Below, piece after piece: positions 23,801 to 36,125 of a stretch of 64,000 nt of DNA. Source of the stretch: Eudorina sp. 2006-703-Eu-15 (lineage: Eukaryota > Chlorophyta > Chlorophyceae > Chlamydomonadales > Volvocaceae); the NCBI GenBank assembly GCA_003117195.1, contig BDSI01000163.1, forward strand, positions 71,025 through 135,024, given 5' to 3'. Under the pieces are notes generated by a model. It did no database searches, was not told the DNA's origin, and saw only the letters and a list, made by a program, of their open reading frames with translations. Every line of letters begins with the position of its first letter. Position 1 is the stretch's first letter. A program made the translations under genes and the position numbers.

Positions 23801-25562
23801 TTTTGGCTGCGGAGACCTTCCTCTTACGGAATGAACCTGACCGTTATTGGAGTTGCAAAACTCGGACGTCCGATGAAAACTGATTGATCAGTGCGAATGA
23901 GGAATGAATAAGGTAAGAAAGAGGCCTAGATGTCAAGGACGAGATGAGTGACTGTGAATGCCGACCCCAAAAGGGATCAGACGACGTCAGTGTTGTCATT
24001 GGTATTGTCGATCGGGGTGATGTGAGGCGGGGTTCGAGGTCCCGGGGCGGACTGTGCTGGTGCCTTCACATTGAGATTGAGATGCTGTCGGGGGTTTACC
24101 AGGTGCAGATGGTGTTTCGGGCATGGGTGACGCTTGCCCCTAGAATTGGTGAGGTGCAGTTGGGATTAGGCCCGGGTGGGGATGCGGTCGCTGGGGGCAT
24201 GCCAGCAGGTACAGATAGCACTTCGGCAGGGGTCAGGTTGGGTGCCAATGGGGGATATTCCTGCACTTTGAAGGTTACACCGCCAGCATCTCCGCGAGCA
24301 AGTGGCCGACCTTCGTGCTGCACAGCAGGCCGCAGCCGCAGCTCTGGCGGCCCAGCATGGCAGTGCCCCTGGCTCTCCTTTTTTTTTCTGAGAGGGACGT
24401 TACAAGGACAAAGGGACGGAAGCAGACCAAGCAGCAAGCCGACGGGGTCGGGCCCGGGTACGGTAAGCCTTTGCGACGTACATTGCCCCAAAGCATGGAT
24501 GGGATGCAGTTGGGGGTTTTCCAGGTATAGGTGGATTGCCGGGAGGGGTCCAGGAACCAGGATGCGTGGGTTTGGACATGTCTGGGGTGTACATGCCCCG
24601 GTACATGCCCCGGTGTACCGACCGACCAGGTCCAGTCGGTCCTTCGTCCAGTCGACATGCTACCATGTGGACGTCGTCTACATCGATACACCCTGCTTCG
24701 CCGAAATGTATGCAGCATTCATGAGGATTCATGCTCTCTTTCAATCAAGTGACGCGATCGGCCCCCTACGCCCTTCTTCACATCCTTTCATCAAACCTAC
24801 ACAAAACAAAAAGCGGGATTGCCGTAGGCCCTTCTCGTATGAAAAGCGCTTGAAACATTCAAGGTTTACACTAATCTGTTCTTGTTTTGCGCGTATTACT
24901 AATTGATTATTATGACAGTGTAAACCTCGCAGCCTGCATCATCACTGGTAGTTAACGTGATCAATCATCTGGGTAATTTGCACAAAGTGATAGGGAAGTG
25001 CTCGGACGAGCAGGACTCGGTTACGGCGTGTTACGGCTTACGAGTACCGCATGTTCTGAAAAAAGTGCATGTACCAGCCTGACAAATGTGCATGTACTGG
25101 TCACCACATCTCCTCCAAACCCGAAATCCTCATTTCTCCCTCGCCTCCCTCGGGAAAGTACTACTGTGGCACATGCGGCCCGTGGGGCCCGCAGCCCTGA
25201 GCGGGGGAAAGAGTTCCAGAAGTGGACGCTGTCTGGGTGCTGTTCCGAGTGAGCAAAGACACCGTTACCTAAATGTAAGCTTGCCCACCACATTACTGCG
25301 ACGATCATAGCACGCCAACGCAACACGCTTATTTTGGCAGCCTTGTACCGTAGTGCTGTAGGAGGCCCAAGTGTCCTTGACGGGCATCAGCAGTTCCCAA
25401 TCCTTAGCCGATGATCCTTCTACTGGTTGTGGTTGCCGCCATACCTAAACAATTGCAACAATTGAATGAACATTGATTGTCAGTGTTCGCGGTTCAAAAT
25501 GCAAACAACAACGACCAGCTCAGTTTGTTAAGCTTACCGTGATGCTCAAAGGGCGTAGCGCA

Positions 25563-28142
25563 ATGGATAGCAGTAGAACCTTCACTCTCCTGATCTGCTT
25601 ATGCCTTGCACGTGCCTCGGGAACACGGGTGTTGTCCGATGAAAAGGGATCCCTTTCGACTGACTTCACATATCAGTATCGGGACTGCCCCAACGGCTGC
25701 GGCGTTAGTGAAGGCTCTGGTATCTGCAATCAGCCGAAGCGCATGTGCCTATGTGGCGCCGGTCGTGGCGGTTGGGGTTGCTCGGTCAGTGCGACCAGAC
25801 TCCGGCAAATAGTATCAGCTTCTGATGTCTCGAAGCTGTCAATATCAACATCCGTTGATGTTGCGCAAATCCGGGGGAGCGATGCTGTGTCCCGGGGCCC
25901 AGCCGACATGGAAAGCGTCCTCTCGTTGGTGTTCGCCAACGATCTAGCCCAATCCCCTGGAGATCTAGGGGGACACATCGGCGCCGCACAGCTGATTTTA
26001 CACTTGGGCTGTGCACAAGCAGTGTCTGTGCCGTGGGCGAGGCAGTTGGAGCGCCAAGGGGGAGGCGTGCTGCTGTGCGCTGACGCTGCCCGTCCGGAGG
26101 CTGCTCGTACGGCCCAACACGGCGAGCCGCAGCAGCATCGGATGACGGCCACAGCCGTCCCAGGCGCCACCAACATGGCTCCTTTTCGCGACGCAGTTGT
26201 CCAGGCTGGACTGGAGAAGTACGTCGTACCCATGTACGCAGCATCACCAGATGAGGTCGGCAAGCAGCTCGCAGCCATGGACGTGCAGGCCGACGTGATC
26301 TACATGTGGGACGTGTGCAATGCGGGACGCGACTTCAAAGATGAAGTGCCGCAGCTGCTCAAGACATGGTGGTCGCTGCTTGCGCCGGGCGGTCTGCTGG
26401 TGCTGCCCGAGTGCCCGCACCCGACTCCGCAGCACGGCACCCTCCCACCATTGCACACGGACATTCGCGCGGCTGTGAACAGCTTCGGGCAGCCCATGGG
26501 CCTCAAACCCGTCCAGCGCGGCTCGCATCTCATGTTGGCGAAGCCACCGCCCGGTCGGCAGGCGCAGGAAGACAAGAGCACGACGGGTCCCCGCCGCCGC
26601 CTCACCCAGGACGGTTCGACCATCCTCTCGGACAGCAAGGGGCGTACCTGCGACCCACAGGTCGGGTTCATACCCCAAGGCTGGAGCCCGCAGTGCGCCA
26701 TGCGCCGGATCTACATCGACCACAACAGCAAGTCCGTCGGGACCAGTTTTGTCAGCTACGGCCCCTGGGGTAATCTCTTGGGGCCCTACTATCAGGGCCT
26801 CTCCGTCGCGCAGCTGATGGGGTACACCTTCAACTACCTCAGTTCGTTCAGCGAGGACTGGCTGACGGAGCTGCCCCGTAATGTGCCGCCCGGGCTGGCC
26901 TGCCCCAACACCACGGAACTCAGGCGGGCTTGCGAGATTTGCGACAACGGTGACCTCTGGGAGTTCACCCACATGTGCCCGGCAGGCTGGACGCAGGCGC
27001 GTGCGGGGTGGTACTGGGTACTGGGTACTTGGTGGGCGACGGACGTCCTTGGCGATGTGTACCCAAAGGATATGAGGCGTGTATTGCTGCTGTCAGTCCA
27101 TCGGCATGCATCGAAGGGTTTCATGCACGCCTGTTCCAACGCGCTGTCATCACCACCTGGCAGTGGCGTTGATCGGCTGCTTCGCGGACAAACCTGGTCG
27201 GGAGGTTTGCGTTCCAGTGCGGCACCTTTCGCCGCGGAGGGCTTAGGGCTCGGGTGTTACGCTGCTTGCCGTCGTTGGCGCTGGCGTCTGTCGTTCATGG
27301 CTGGCTGGGTCAAACACGCCCATACACATACGCGCGCGTAGAGGTTCTTCAATGCGCCCCTACCCACGTCACCGTCTCTTAATGACACACCCACACACAC
27401 ACACACACACAGTACCGTCTCTTCGCCTCCTGGATGGTCCCCGTGAGCCTCGCTGACCCGTGCCGGCCGCTGCCCGCAGGCGCGACCCGCGATCCAGAAC
27501 GTGACGAACACAGCCCTGGAGACTTGGGCCCAGAAAGCCGGGAAGGTGCTGCCCTCGTTTGAGCCCACGGACGCGGTCATCCAGGTGCGCTGCGCCAAGG
27601 ACACGCTGCTCTCGCACTCCATGTACGGCCCTGTGGGCTTCAACTTCTACACCAACTACATGCCGCCGGAGACGAAGCGCGTGTTCGTGCTCTTCGCACG
27701 CCACGGGCACAACTCGCCGCTCGTCTACCCGCCCTGCGAGAGGATTGTGGAGGCGATGGGCAGGCACATCACCTCGAAGCGCCCGGACATCACCTTTCAG
27801 GTCGTGGGAGGCGAGAAGTGGGAAGACTACGCGCGGCTGATCCGCGCGCCGGTGGTGTTCCGCGAGGCTTCCTCCAGCTGGGGCTTATGGGCCACCCTGG
27901 CGTCGACGGGACGGGTGTTTTCGCCCCCGATCCTGTCGACCAACTTGCACAACGCGCAGCGGTTGGTGTTTGACCCGACCTGTTTTCCGTACGTGGACGA
28001 GACGTACAAGTTTGTCAACGTGTCGGTGCTGTACCCGGCGTTGGCCAAGGAGTTGGGGTTCCAGGTGCAGGAGGGCCAGGGTCCGGACCCCGACAACATG
28101 GCCCAGATCGACAGGATCATCCAATGGATGGAGAATAACTGA
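25563..28142 (+). CDS. Secreted EGF / methyltransferase-like / glycosyltransferase-like protein
   Basis: Exons 25563-26996 and 27480-28142 give 698 residues. The start MDSSRTFTLLICLCLARASG is a signal peptide; in-frame ATGs also lie upstream at 25542 and 25473. Residues about 42-78 form an EGF-like Cys cluster (CPNGCG...CNQ...CLCG...GWGC). Residues about 100-330 resemble a class I methyltransferase fold: ADVIYMWDVCNAGRDF and WWSLLAPGGLLVLPE match the post-IV/V regions of Methyltransf-type domains, but a clear SAM-binding glycine motif is not obvious. The C-terminal part (FVSYGPWGNLLGPYYQG; DAVIQVRCAKDTLLSHSMYG; VGGEKWEDYARLIRAPVVF) resembles an algal/protist glycosyltransferase-like domain with the pattern VIQ-RC...YG..F. 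It probably acts in the Golgi or outside the cell on wall glycans (inference). The splice is unusual: the frame is kept only with a GC-AG intron at 26997-27479. Confidence 0.7.
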
Positions 28143-31100
28143 GGGAGGGGGGAGGCGGCTCGTGAGGACGTGCAGCAGGGGGTTTGACGGTCGGGGCAGG
28201 GCATGTCAACATGTGCGAGCTGGGGCAGATGACAACCCCCCCGAGCGCGCATCGGATGTGTCCAGCGAGGGACCCACCTACACCGCCCGCGTCTCGGATG
28301 CGTGAGGGAGGGCTTCCGGTCTTTTGCTGGATGATGACGAGGATCTGTTGTTTGGCGAGCGTCTAAGTGGGAGCGGCGATTGGGGGCCGAATGAGGTGCA
28401 GCATTGCGTGGTGGTGTCGGTCGTGGGCGGGTCACGGCGGAACGGGATTTGCTGCGTGGGGCGCAGCAGGAGCCCATCGGCTGTGCTTCGATGGTGGGTG
28501 CAAGCAATGGGGCTGACAAGGGGTTGAGAAGTGCACGGTGTGAGGGACACGTCCGTAAATTGGCGCATTGACAAGCATGGGCGCAGAGGATTGGGTTGGC
28601 GGAAAGGAGAACAATGGGGTTAGAACTTCGTACTTGCGATTCATGTACGATTAAGGCAGCGTCGGGCAGTGGAAGTAGACGTAGTTTCGTGCGTAGGTCT
28701 CCAGTTTCAGGTCCTTATCGGATCCACACGGCAAAAGCTTGTGCTCTGACGTTCCGACCTACTAACTTCTCGAAGATTCTGACGTGCGCCGCTCTCGAAG
28801 AGGGTGCCCCGCGTGCGTGCGTGCATGGAGGCGACGTACTTGGGTTCGCAAGGCCGCCCAGTGATGCATCGCATCTAGCAGGGGTCTAGCCAGTTGGTGT
28901 TTAATCAGCAATTCTTCCGCCGCCTTGCCATTCCTCCCAATGCAGCACGCTGCAACGAGTGGTGCATTATAGTGCAGATACGCGTGACAAAGAACGTCAC
29001 GCATACATAGGCCGCCGTTGGGTGTTTAGGGATTTCGACTTTCGAACTGCCACCCCTGCCACTGGGCGCCTTGCTTGTTTGTTAGTGCTCCCCTGGAGCT
29101 GCCTCGTGGCTTTGGACTGACGCGCGTCACTGGGCGACTCTCGCGCCCGCGTGCCACCCGGCACTACTGGGTGAGGCGTGTGAGCTCCCCGTGGCTCGTA
29201 GCTGGGTGTTGCACCTTCCTGCGGAGTCCGCTGTGTGTGTGTGTGCGTGTGCTTAGGTTTACCGTGGCGTTGGGGTCTTCCAGCGACTGGAAAGTGGCGT
29301 TGGGGTCTTCCAGCGATCGGAAAGTAGCGGCGACGCTTTGGCTGCACTTGTGACGATGTTGTGGAGCGGGGCGCAATCGGCCTACCTCTGGGGGCAGTGT
29401 GTCAGGACGTCTGGAGGCGCCTCTCCTGGCGTCTGGGTAGAAAGGTGGATATGGACTGTCTATAGCTAGGGGAATGGAGCGAGTGAGGCGGTGCCGTCGA
29501 AACCTTTGACTGGGTAGGCATGCGGGCAGTGCGGGTCCACGTGCGTGGTGTGTCTCGCAGAGGCCGGCTCTGCCGGGGTGACAGCGGGACGGACGTGGCG
29601 TCGGAGGGCGGCCAGCCCCGCGATGTGAGGTAGGTGGCTTACGTTGGGGTGCGGGCGCATCATGCCCATTCGCGGAGACGTGTCCGCGGGAGAGGGACCG
29701 GCAGGGCAGGGGTGCGCCCTTGCTGCGTTGCATTGGCTCTCGTTTCGGCCTTTACTCGACCGGCTATGTTCAGGGTTTCAGGACTGGGTATGGGGTGTGG
29801 CCGGGAACGTGTGATGGGATGGATTCTTCTCGCGACCCGTTCATTGACGGGCCGTCATTGGCGGTTGACATGTCGGCAGGTAGGCGCGACGTTCGTCACG
29901 ACACCCTGGGCGACTCGCACACCATCGCCGTGGGACTGTGTAGGGCAGAGCCGTGACGGCGGGTCGGGCCGTGGTTCAAGTCGGGCGGTCGAGAAACTTG
30001 GGGACTCTGGACGGGTAAACGTAACACGGCTGGCTGGAGTGCGGTCAACATGTGAAAGCTGTTTCTTTCACGACTTCACTGAGGACTTCACTGCTGTACC
30101 AGCGTGGTACCGCACATGCCGCGCTACGAGCAACTGTCTCCTTAATATCATAACACACAGCGATAAGCCAACATTATGAATATGAGCGGACAATGTCAGT
30201 ATGCAATTTTTGAAGTGCGAGCAAGGTCCGGCGGTTTTATTCAGGGTTTTGTGCGCCTTACATTGGTGTCAGAGTTACACCGAACAAAGAATACCGACCT
30301 TTCAACTATTGCTGCCTGAACTTTATAACAGCCAAAACAACATACACTCGCAACCTTGACAAACCATTTGACTGCTTCGCCAAATTCTCATTACTGCTTG
30401 GGCTCGCTCAGCCCATGGAACATTTGACAACATTTGAAGCGGTCCGGTACTTCTTGGTAGCGAGTGTCGCATGTAACTGCAGCATAGCGAGGTTGCAAAA
30501 CGTTTTGAGTTGTTTATTTGGCACACGTTGGCACATCTTTCGGCTGCTTTACCTCCTGACTGCAGGACATCAATTTTGCCCTATGCCCATTTGCTAAAGG
30601 TCGCGTCATTTCCTTCTATGGCCAACGGGTATGCGTCGAAAACTTTGTGAGCTTCCAGTGAGGCTCGGGTCCAACGTTGGCCATGCCGTTCTGTTGCTTT
30701 TCTCAAACTACAATCAAAATGATACCGTTCGTGCACCTGGGGTGCCTAGGGAGCCTGGGTGCCAGTGCGCGGTTGCAATGTGCATGTGTGGTGCGATGCG
30801 GTGCATGCGTGTGCATACGGGCCGGAGAAACGAGCCGCAGCTGAAGTCCAGCCAGGCCGGCCAGCGTGCACAGAAAGCGCACAGAAGCTCCCACCAGCGA
30901 GCAGCGATTACGAAGTCGTCGCTCGGCCTGGAAGTTGCACGCAGGGTTGCGGGCTCGGGCCGCGGCGGACCTCTTCCACGGCGATCAACGCAACCGTCTT
31001 GCAGCAGCAGCAAGAGCAGCAGCAGCAACAGCAGGGAAGCACGCGCTGACGCTCTCCATACGCGTGCTGCCTGCCTGCCTGCCTGCCTGCCTGCAGGCAC

Positions 31101-31717
31101 TGGCCTCAAGACGGTCACCCCCCCAAGCCGGCGCCCCCCCTCCCCGCCCCGGCGGACCGCGGCGGTACCGGTGGATGCCATGGGCAGTCCGGCCTGCCGG
31201 TGGAGCCCCAGGTACGGCGGAAGGACGGGAGGCGAGCCTCCTCGGTGGGAACCGGCGGGTTAAGTGGCCCGCCCGCCTGAGCGAAACGGACGTAGGCAGG
31301 AAATTTTGAAGGAAGGGCCCCGGCACAGCACCGCGCGCCTGCCAAGTTGCGTGGCTCTTCCCCTCCCAGGTCAGCTAGGGGCCGCCCCTCTGGACAAGTT
31401 CAACGCTATCCACCGCCGACCGGCGCGGTCCTGCATCCGAACTGCCGTCACCCTGGCTAGCTGACACGGGATCCTCAAACGAAATCCACGGGACCCTGAA
31501 ACGAAATCCACGGGATCCTCGAACGAATCCCAACCTCCCAACCTCCCAACCTGAGCATGTACACGCACGCGCCGATGGCCCCTTCCTAGAGGCCACGCCC
31601 CTATCCCCATAAAGGGCCCAGCCGCCGCATCGCCCGAGTCCATCGAACTGCCCTTTCTGAACGCGTCCTCATGCTCCTCCACACGTCCCGACGACGGGTG
31701 GGTGTGTGCACTTGCAG
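28143..31717. other. Intergenic region, no supported gene
   Basis: Two 30-bp direct repeats (GTGGCGTTGGGGTCTTCCAG...) lie at 29264-29323. Open frames at 29634-30179 (+) and 29164-29733 (-) carry no domain. 30900-31260 contains a Gln-coding CAGCAG stretch that could be an upstream exon of the Gln-rich gene but cannot be joined confidently. 30050-30600 is AT-rich. Confidence 0.45.
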
Positions 31718-34542
31718 AGCCAGTCTGAGCAGCACCGTCGTCCCCAAAGGGAGTGTCCCCGGGCAGCCTCCTCGGTAGCGCCAGCCGCCGCTGCGTCGTC
31801 CGCGCCCCAGCCGCCTCTGAGCCCTGCTCGGGTCCTGAGGCCGGAGGAAAACGTCCTGGGACTGGATGTCGTGCGGCGGTGGAACGGCCTCCTGCAGCTT
31901 GACCCCCTGGTCGGTAATGCTATAGGGGGGATGTTGTTGGGGTTGGGGAAAGGGCCTGGAGGTTGTTGACCTGGGTAGCAGTTCACCCTCGGGTAGGGGG
32001 CCGGTTGTGGGGCCTATCCGTACCACGATCAAGCCGCCTGAGTGGAGTTACCGTGTCCTGTGGCACCGGCAGGTTCCCGTGGAGGGGTTGGTTGCCTAGG
32101 CGGGCGGGTCTCCGAGGGATCTCGGGATCCAGGTGGGGCGCAGTGTATCCCGGGCTCGCTGGGCCGTGTGTGGTGAGGGGGCCCCGGCCGTCAGGGGTTA
32201 ATGACCCGAGGGGTCCACTTCTGTAACTCGTTGGCTGTCACCCATGACCCGCGGGGTCCGCTGTAACATGCTTAATAATAAAAAAACTCGTTTTTTTGCT
32301 CGTGAGAATAGCGCACAAGGAATGTTGCAATTCCTGCTGGCATCTGTCGTACTTCTGCGAGACCATGTTATGACTCATGGCTTGATCTCACGGATCATCC
32401 CCCTCCCGTGGTATTGGTTGCCCTTTGCTGTATCCCTTGGCAATATCCGTGAGCTGCCTTCATTGCTACCTGCCTTCCTTGGCAACATCCGTGCACTGCC
32501 GTACACTGTGTACTGCAGAACCAGCTGGCGGCTCTGGTGCGGGAATTCCCCTGGGCTGCAGAGGAGCTGGCTGTACGGCAACACACCTGGCCGCACCTGG
32601 CGGCTGGGCGGGGCTGGGCTCGTCCTTTCCCTCCCCCTCCGTCGGGATGTGACGTACTGCCGGTGGGCCGGTTGGAGGTGGTGGAGGGGCAGCAGCGGCC
32701 CGTGCCGGCATTGGGCGGCCAGGTGGGCAGGGGGCTGTGGTCATGGTTGTGCTTGTTTGGGTTGGAGCCGTACAGCTGGTTGGCTGGGTTGCTACGTGGC
32801 TGCCTGGCTGACTGGCTGGCCCCGTATTTCAAGAGTCGAAAAGTGAATGCGAGCGAGTCGTGAAAGCGGCGTCTGTGATGGGTAGGCACAGCGGGGTATG
32901 AAGGAAAGAGAGCCCGGACACGCGCTGCCCGGCGACAACGAGTGACCAAAGCGTGTTTTCGATAACTGCCCGGCAGACGGGTTGTGTTGCGTGTTGTCGT
33001 CCACACGCCCTGCGCGCCATCCAAACGTCCCCCGATCCCCAAACGGATGTCCGTGCGGCCCTGTACGTGCTGCGCTCTTCTTCTTCTGAGGGGGCCTGCC
33101 CCCTCCGGGGGCAGCCCGGCGTGTGTTGACCGAGTACGGTCGCTTGGCCGCCTGACTGCCTGTGGCCCTCTAGGAGGAGTTTCGCCCTCTAGGTGGTATT
33201 ACTGTATGGTATTTCCAGCAACTCGACTGCGTCCATGCAGGCTCCAGACACATTTGCCATTGGCCATTCCTTGCTTCCATCTGCCGCTGTTCGGTTGGTA
33301 GTTTTTTATTACCAATAGTGTTACCGTACTTGCAGTGGACCCCGCGGGTCATCGGTGACAGCCGTATGCAGCCTCCTCACCACACACCGCGAGAAAACGG
33401 AACCGCGCCGCCTTTGTTTGCCACAGGCCCAGCCGGCGCCCCTCCGGAGCAAGCTCCCCTGGCTGGCGGACCAAGTGAAGGGGGCAGCTGTGGCCGAGCA
33501 GCCGCCGGCCGCTGCGTCGCCGTTCCTCAGCAGACGTCCGGTCCTGTGCCTGGATGATGCACATGACCCACATGAGGCTTGCAGCGCTGTCGGACCCCAA
33601 GACGAAGATGACCTAGGGTTTTTCTGGCCCCGCGGCCTCCCAGCCTCGCCCGGGGCCCGTGGAGGTGACTCGGATAAGCCCGGCAAGGAGAGAGTCACAC
33701 CCGCACCAGCCGCTGAGTCCCACCTGGAAGCGTTTGGCAGCGTCTTCTTGTGCATCGATGACGAGCTGCCGGAACCCGATGTCGAGGTGGAGATCAGGAC
33801 ATCGCCGCCGGCGTGGGGCAAAGGCGGCGGCGCCGCCGCCCCGGCAGCAGCCCCGGAGCCGCTGCCCAAGGGGCGGCAGCTCTGCCCTCAGGGGTCCCTG
33901 CATCGTTCGCCGCAGCCGCCGCAGTGCGCGTGGCAGCATATGCCGCGGCCGCTTCTGTGCCCACGCCCGCGGACGCCTCAGCCGGGGATGGAAAGGTCTG
34001 GGTCGCCTCAACAGCCGCGGCGCCTCCATTTCCCGCAGCCGCAGCAGCCGCAGCAGCCACAACAGCAGCAGGTGCAGCCGGTGCTTCGTCGCTCGGTGTC
34101 TCCTCAGAAGCAGCAGCGCCCGCAATACTTGCAGCAGCAGCAGCAGCAGCAGCAGCAGCCGCAGCAACCCCAGCAGCGCGCCGCGCATCTGCCGCCGTCC
34201 CCACCCGACACCCCAAGGCAGCGGCTGGTGCCACCGGCGCAAAGGCAGCGATCGCCCATCAGGTCGGCATCTCCGCAGCAGCGAGCGACCCAGCAGCAGC
34301 AGCACCAGCACCAGCACCAGCACCAGCAGCAGCGCCATTGCTATCCCAACTCCCCGCAGCGTTTAACGGCGCCGCTGCAACGGCCCCGGGAAACGAACGA
34401 GTCCCCCCCTCATGCGCCGACGACCCCGTCGTCCGTCCCCCGCTACATGCGATCCACTGCGGCCTCCAGCGCTAAGGCCACACGGATCACCGACCTGCCA
34501 TCGCCGGGCAGAAAGCAAACCTGTGGCGTCCGTCGGCACTAG
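31718..34542 (+). CDS. Putative Gln/Pro-rich protein, 5' end unresolved
   Basis: Two exons that join in phase: 31718-31909 (after CTTGCAG; SQSEQHRRPQRECPRAAS ... LDVVRRWNGLLQLDPL) and 33427-34542 (after CCACAG; AQPAPLRSKLPWLADQVK to a TAG at 34540). The last exon has acidic segments (DDELPEPDVEVEI), long Gln/Pro runs (LQQQQQQQQQPQQPQQR), His-Gln repeats and Ser-Pro pairs such as RRSVSPQK. Two short motifs, LCLDDAHDP and LCIDDELPE, repeat 70 residues apart. No catalytic domain is seen; such composition fits a transcription co-regulator or scaffold (inference). Upstream exons must exist, since 31718 begins at an acceptor. An alternative middle exon (NQLAALVREFPWAAEELA, 32520-32573) would also keep phase but lies inside the mobile element. 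I give this gene moderate support only. Confidence 0.45.
32233..33363. mobile_element. 1.1-kb element with terminal inverted repeats
   Basis: The left end GGCTGTCACCCATGACCCGC (32233) is the inverse of the right end, which finishes GCGGGTCATCGGTGACAGCC (33363). The core ATGACCCGCGGGGTCC is perfect on both sides. Inside each end lies a diverged GTAACA...TTA..AATAAAAAA(A)C segment in inverse orientation. I recognise no transposase. Related single ends occur near 32191, 36440 and 51070. This is the pattern of a non-autonomous DNA transposon, probably sitting in an intron of the Gln-rich gene. Confidence 0.72.
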
Positions 34543-34725
34543 GGAGGTTGGTGCCCCTTGTGGGGTGTGACATCCGCCCGTCCGTCTGTCTGTCGGTCCG
34601 TCCATCGGTCCACACGTGTATGGCCATCCGCGGGTTCACGTACCTTGCATGCAGTCATGGCCGGCGGGGTGGTGTGGTAGGTGCTGCGATGCGCCTCGCC
34701 GCAGCGCAGTGCAGGTCTGAGGTCT

Positions 34726-35030
34726 GAGGTGAGGTGAGGTGAGGTGAGGTGAGGTGAGGTGAGGTGAGGTGAGGTGAGGTGAGGTGAGGTGAGGTGAGGT
34801 GAGGTGAGGTGAGGTGAGGTGAGGTGAGGTGAGGTGAGGTGAGGTGAGGTGAGGTGAGGTGAGGTGAGGTGAGGTGAGGTGAGGTGAGGTGAGGTGAGGT
34901 GAGGTGAGGTGAGGTGAGGTGAGGTGAGGTGAGGTGAGGTGAGGTGAGGTGAGGTGAGGTGAGGTGAGGTGAGGTGAGGTGAGGTGAGGTGAGGTGAGGT
35001 GAGGTGAGGTGAGGTGAGGTGAGGTGAGGT
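34726..35030. repeat. (GAGGT)61 pentamer array
   Basis: About 305 nt of perfect GAGGT repeats, bordered on the left by two CTGAGGT units and on the right by CTGAGATGAG. It creates a long false open frame (Thr-Ser-Pro-His-Leu repeats) on the minus strand. Confidence 0.97.
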
Positions 35031-35098
35031 CTGAGATGAGCATCGCCGGCACAGGGATGGGTCGTACACCGAGTCACCGTGGCTGGTTACGGGGCCGG

Positions 35099-35158
<60 letters not shown>

Positions 35159-35160
35159 CC
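35099..35160. repeat. (CCTG)15 tetranucleotide array
   Basis: Perfect CCTG/TGCC repeats between CGGGGCCGG and CCGTACGG. Confidence 0.95.
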
Positions 35161-36061
35161 GTACGGATGTTGGTGGACGGAGGGCGCTGAGCCATCGCAA
35201 GGAGCCATCCCGGGCTAGGCGTGGGGAGGGGGGAACCAACTGAAGTCGGTTGAGCGACTGCTTCCTCTTCTAGGGCGCTTGGTCCGGGGGGGTGTCCATT
35301 CGCCCCACCTCTATCGGTCACCCGATGAAGCCACGCCAGCCATACTCAGTGTGCCCCCACCGGCTAGGCAGAGCTGGTTGAAAGGGCTCGTTGAGGGCCG
35401 TGCGTGCATGTGGATAGCGACGACTTGTGCAAGCGGAGATGGAAGTCCGGGCGGGGAGGCTGTATGTGGGCACATCGCGGTGGAGCTGAAAGTCACTTCT
35501 CCGAGCGCCACGGAGGGAGAAACGCTGCTGAGGGAGGGAGGGAAACGAACTGGTTATTGGATGTGCCCAGGGAGTGGCTGGGTGGGTCTGGTCGGGCCAG
35601 CGCTTCCGAAGGTTGTGTGCACCCTATCGGATCTGCCTGCCTACCTCTAGGGTTTGTGTGTACGGAGGTGTGGCCTCGTCGTAAAGCGAGGGATCCCGTG
35701 GGGAGGCTCCCGAGTGGAATCTAGCTGCCGTACTTTATCGACCGTACGGCGTTTGATGGGTCAGCAACTGTATTTTTTTAGTACCGTTACAGTGTGGATA
35801 GGCTTCCGGGCCCTGTCTAAGGGTTTATGTCGCGGTCTTATATGATGGTATAGGACACCTTCAACCATCATCACACCGAACCTACGTCATACGAAACCGA
35901 GGGTCCAAGGCGGTTGATCCTGCCAACTAAGGATCCCACCTCATCCATTCACCCGCATATCCGTAGCGACAGAGGGTTCAGCAATCGCCACCGATCTAGC
36001 GTGCAAGTCTCAATCCATCAACTGGTATATTAACTCCACATTTCATGCTCCCGAACAATGT

Positions 36062-36125
36062 CGGGGTCACCCTGGGACTCGAACCCAGGACCTTAAACTG
36101 CCTAACCGCGGTAGTGTCATCTGAC
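36062..36125 (-). other. tRNA-like 3' half / tRNA-derived SINE fragment
   Basis: On the minus strand CTGGG-TTCGAGT-CCCAG forms a perfect T arm with a canonical B box (GGTTCGAGTCC), followed by GGTGACCCCGA. The upstream part (ACTACCGCGGTTAGGCAG) is only a degenerate A box, and no 5' strand pairs with GGTGACC. It is not a complete tRNA gene; a tRNA-derived SINE or a broken tRNA is more likely. Confidence 0.5.

Larger units (their letters stand above)
21244..25562. other. Intergenic, repeat-derived; no complete gene
   Basis: Open frames at 21483-21791 and 23944-24906 (+) have no recognisable domain. A diverged direct repeat lies at 21929-22040 and 22201-22312. Phrases such as GGCAGAAGCTGGGCA recur at about 22502 and 22772, and GGCATGCCAGCAGG-type sequence near 22790 and 24198. 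22960-23800 may be a retroelement remnant. Confidence 0.5.

Noticed and set aside
34539..35321. Thr-Ser-Pro-His-Leu repeat protein on the minus strand
   Set aside because: It is the translation of the GAGGT pentamer array and has no coding context.
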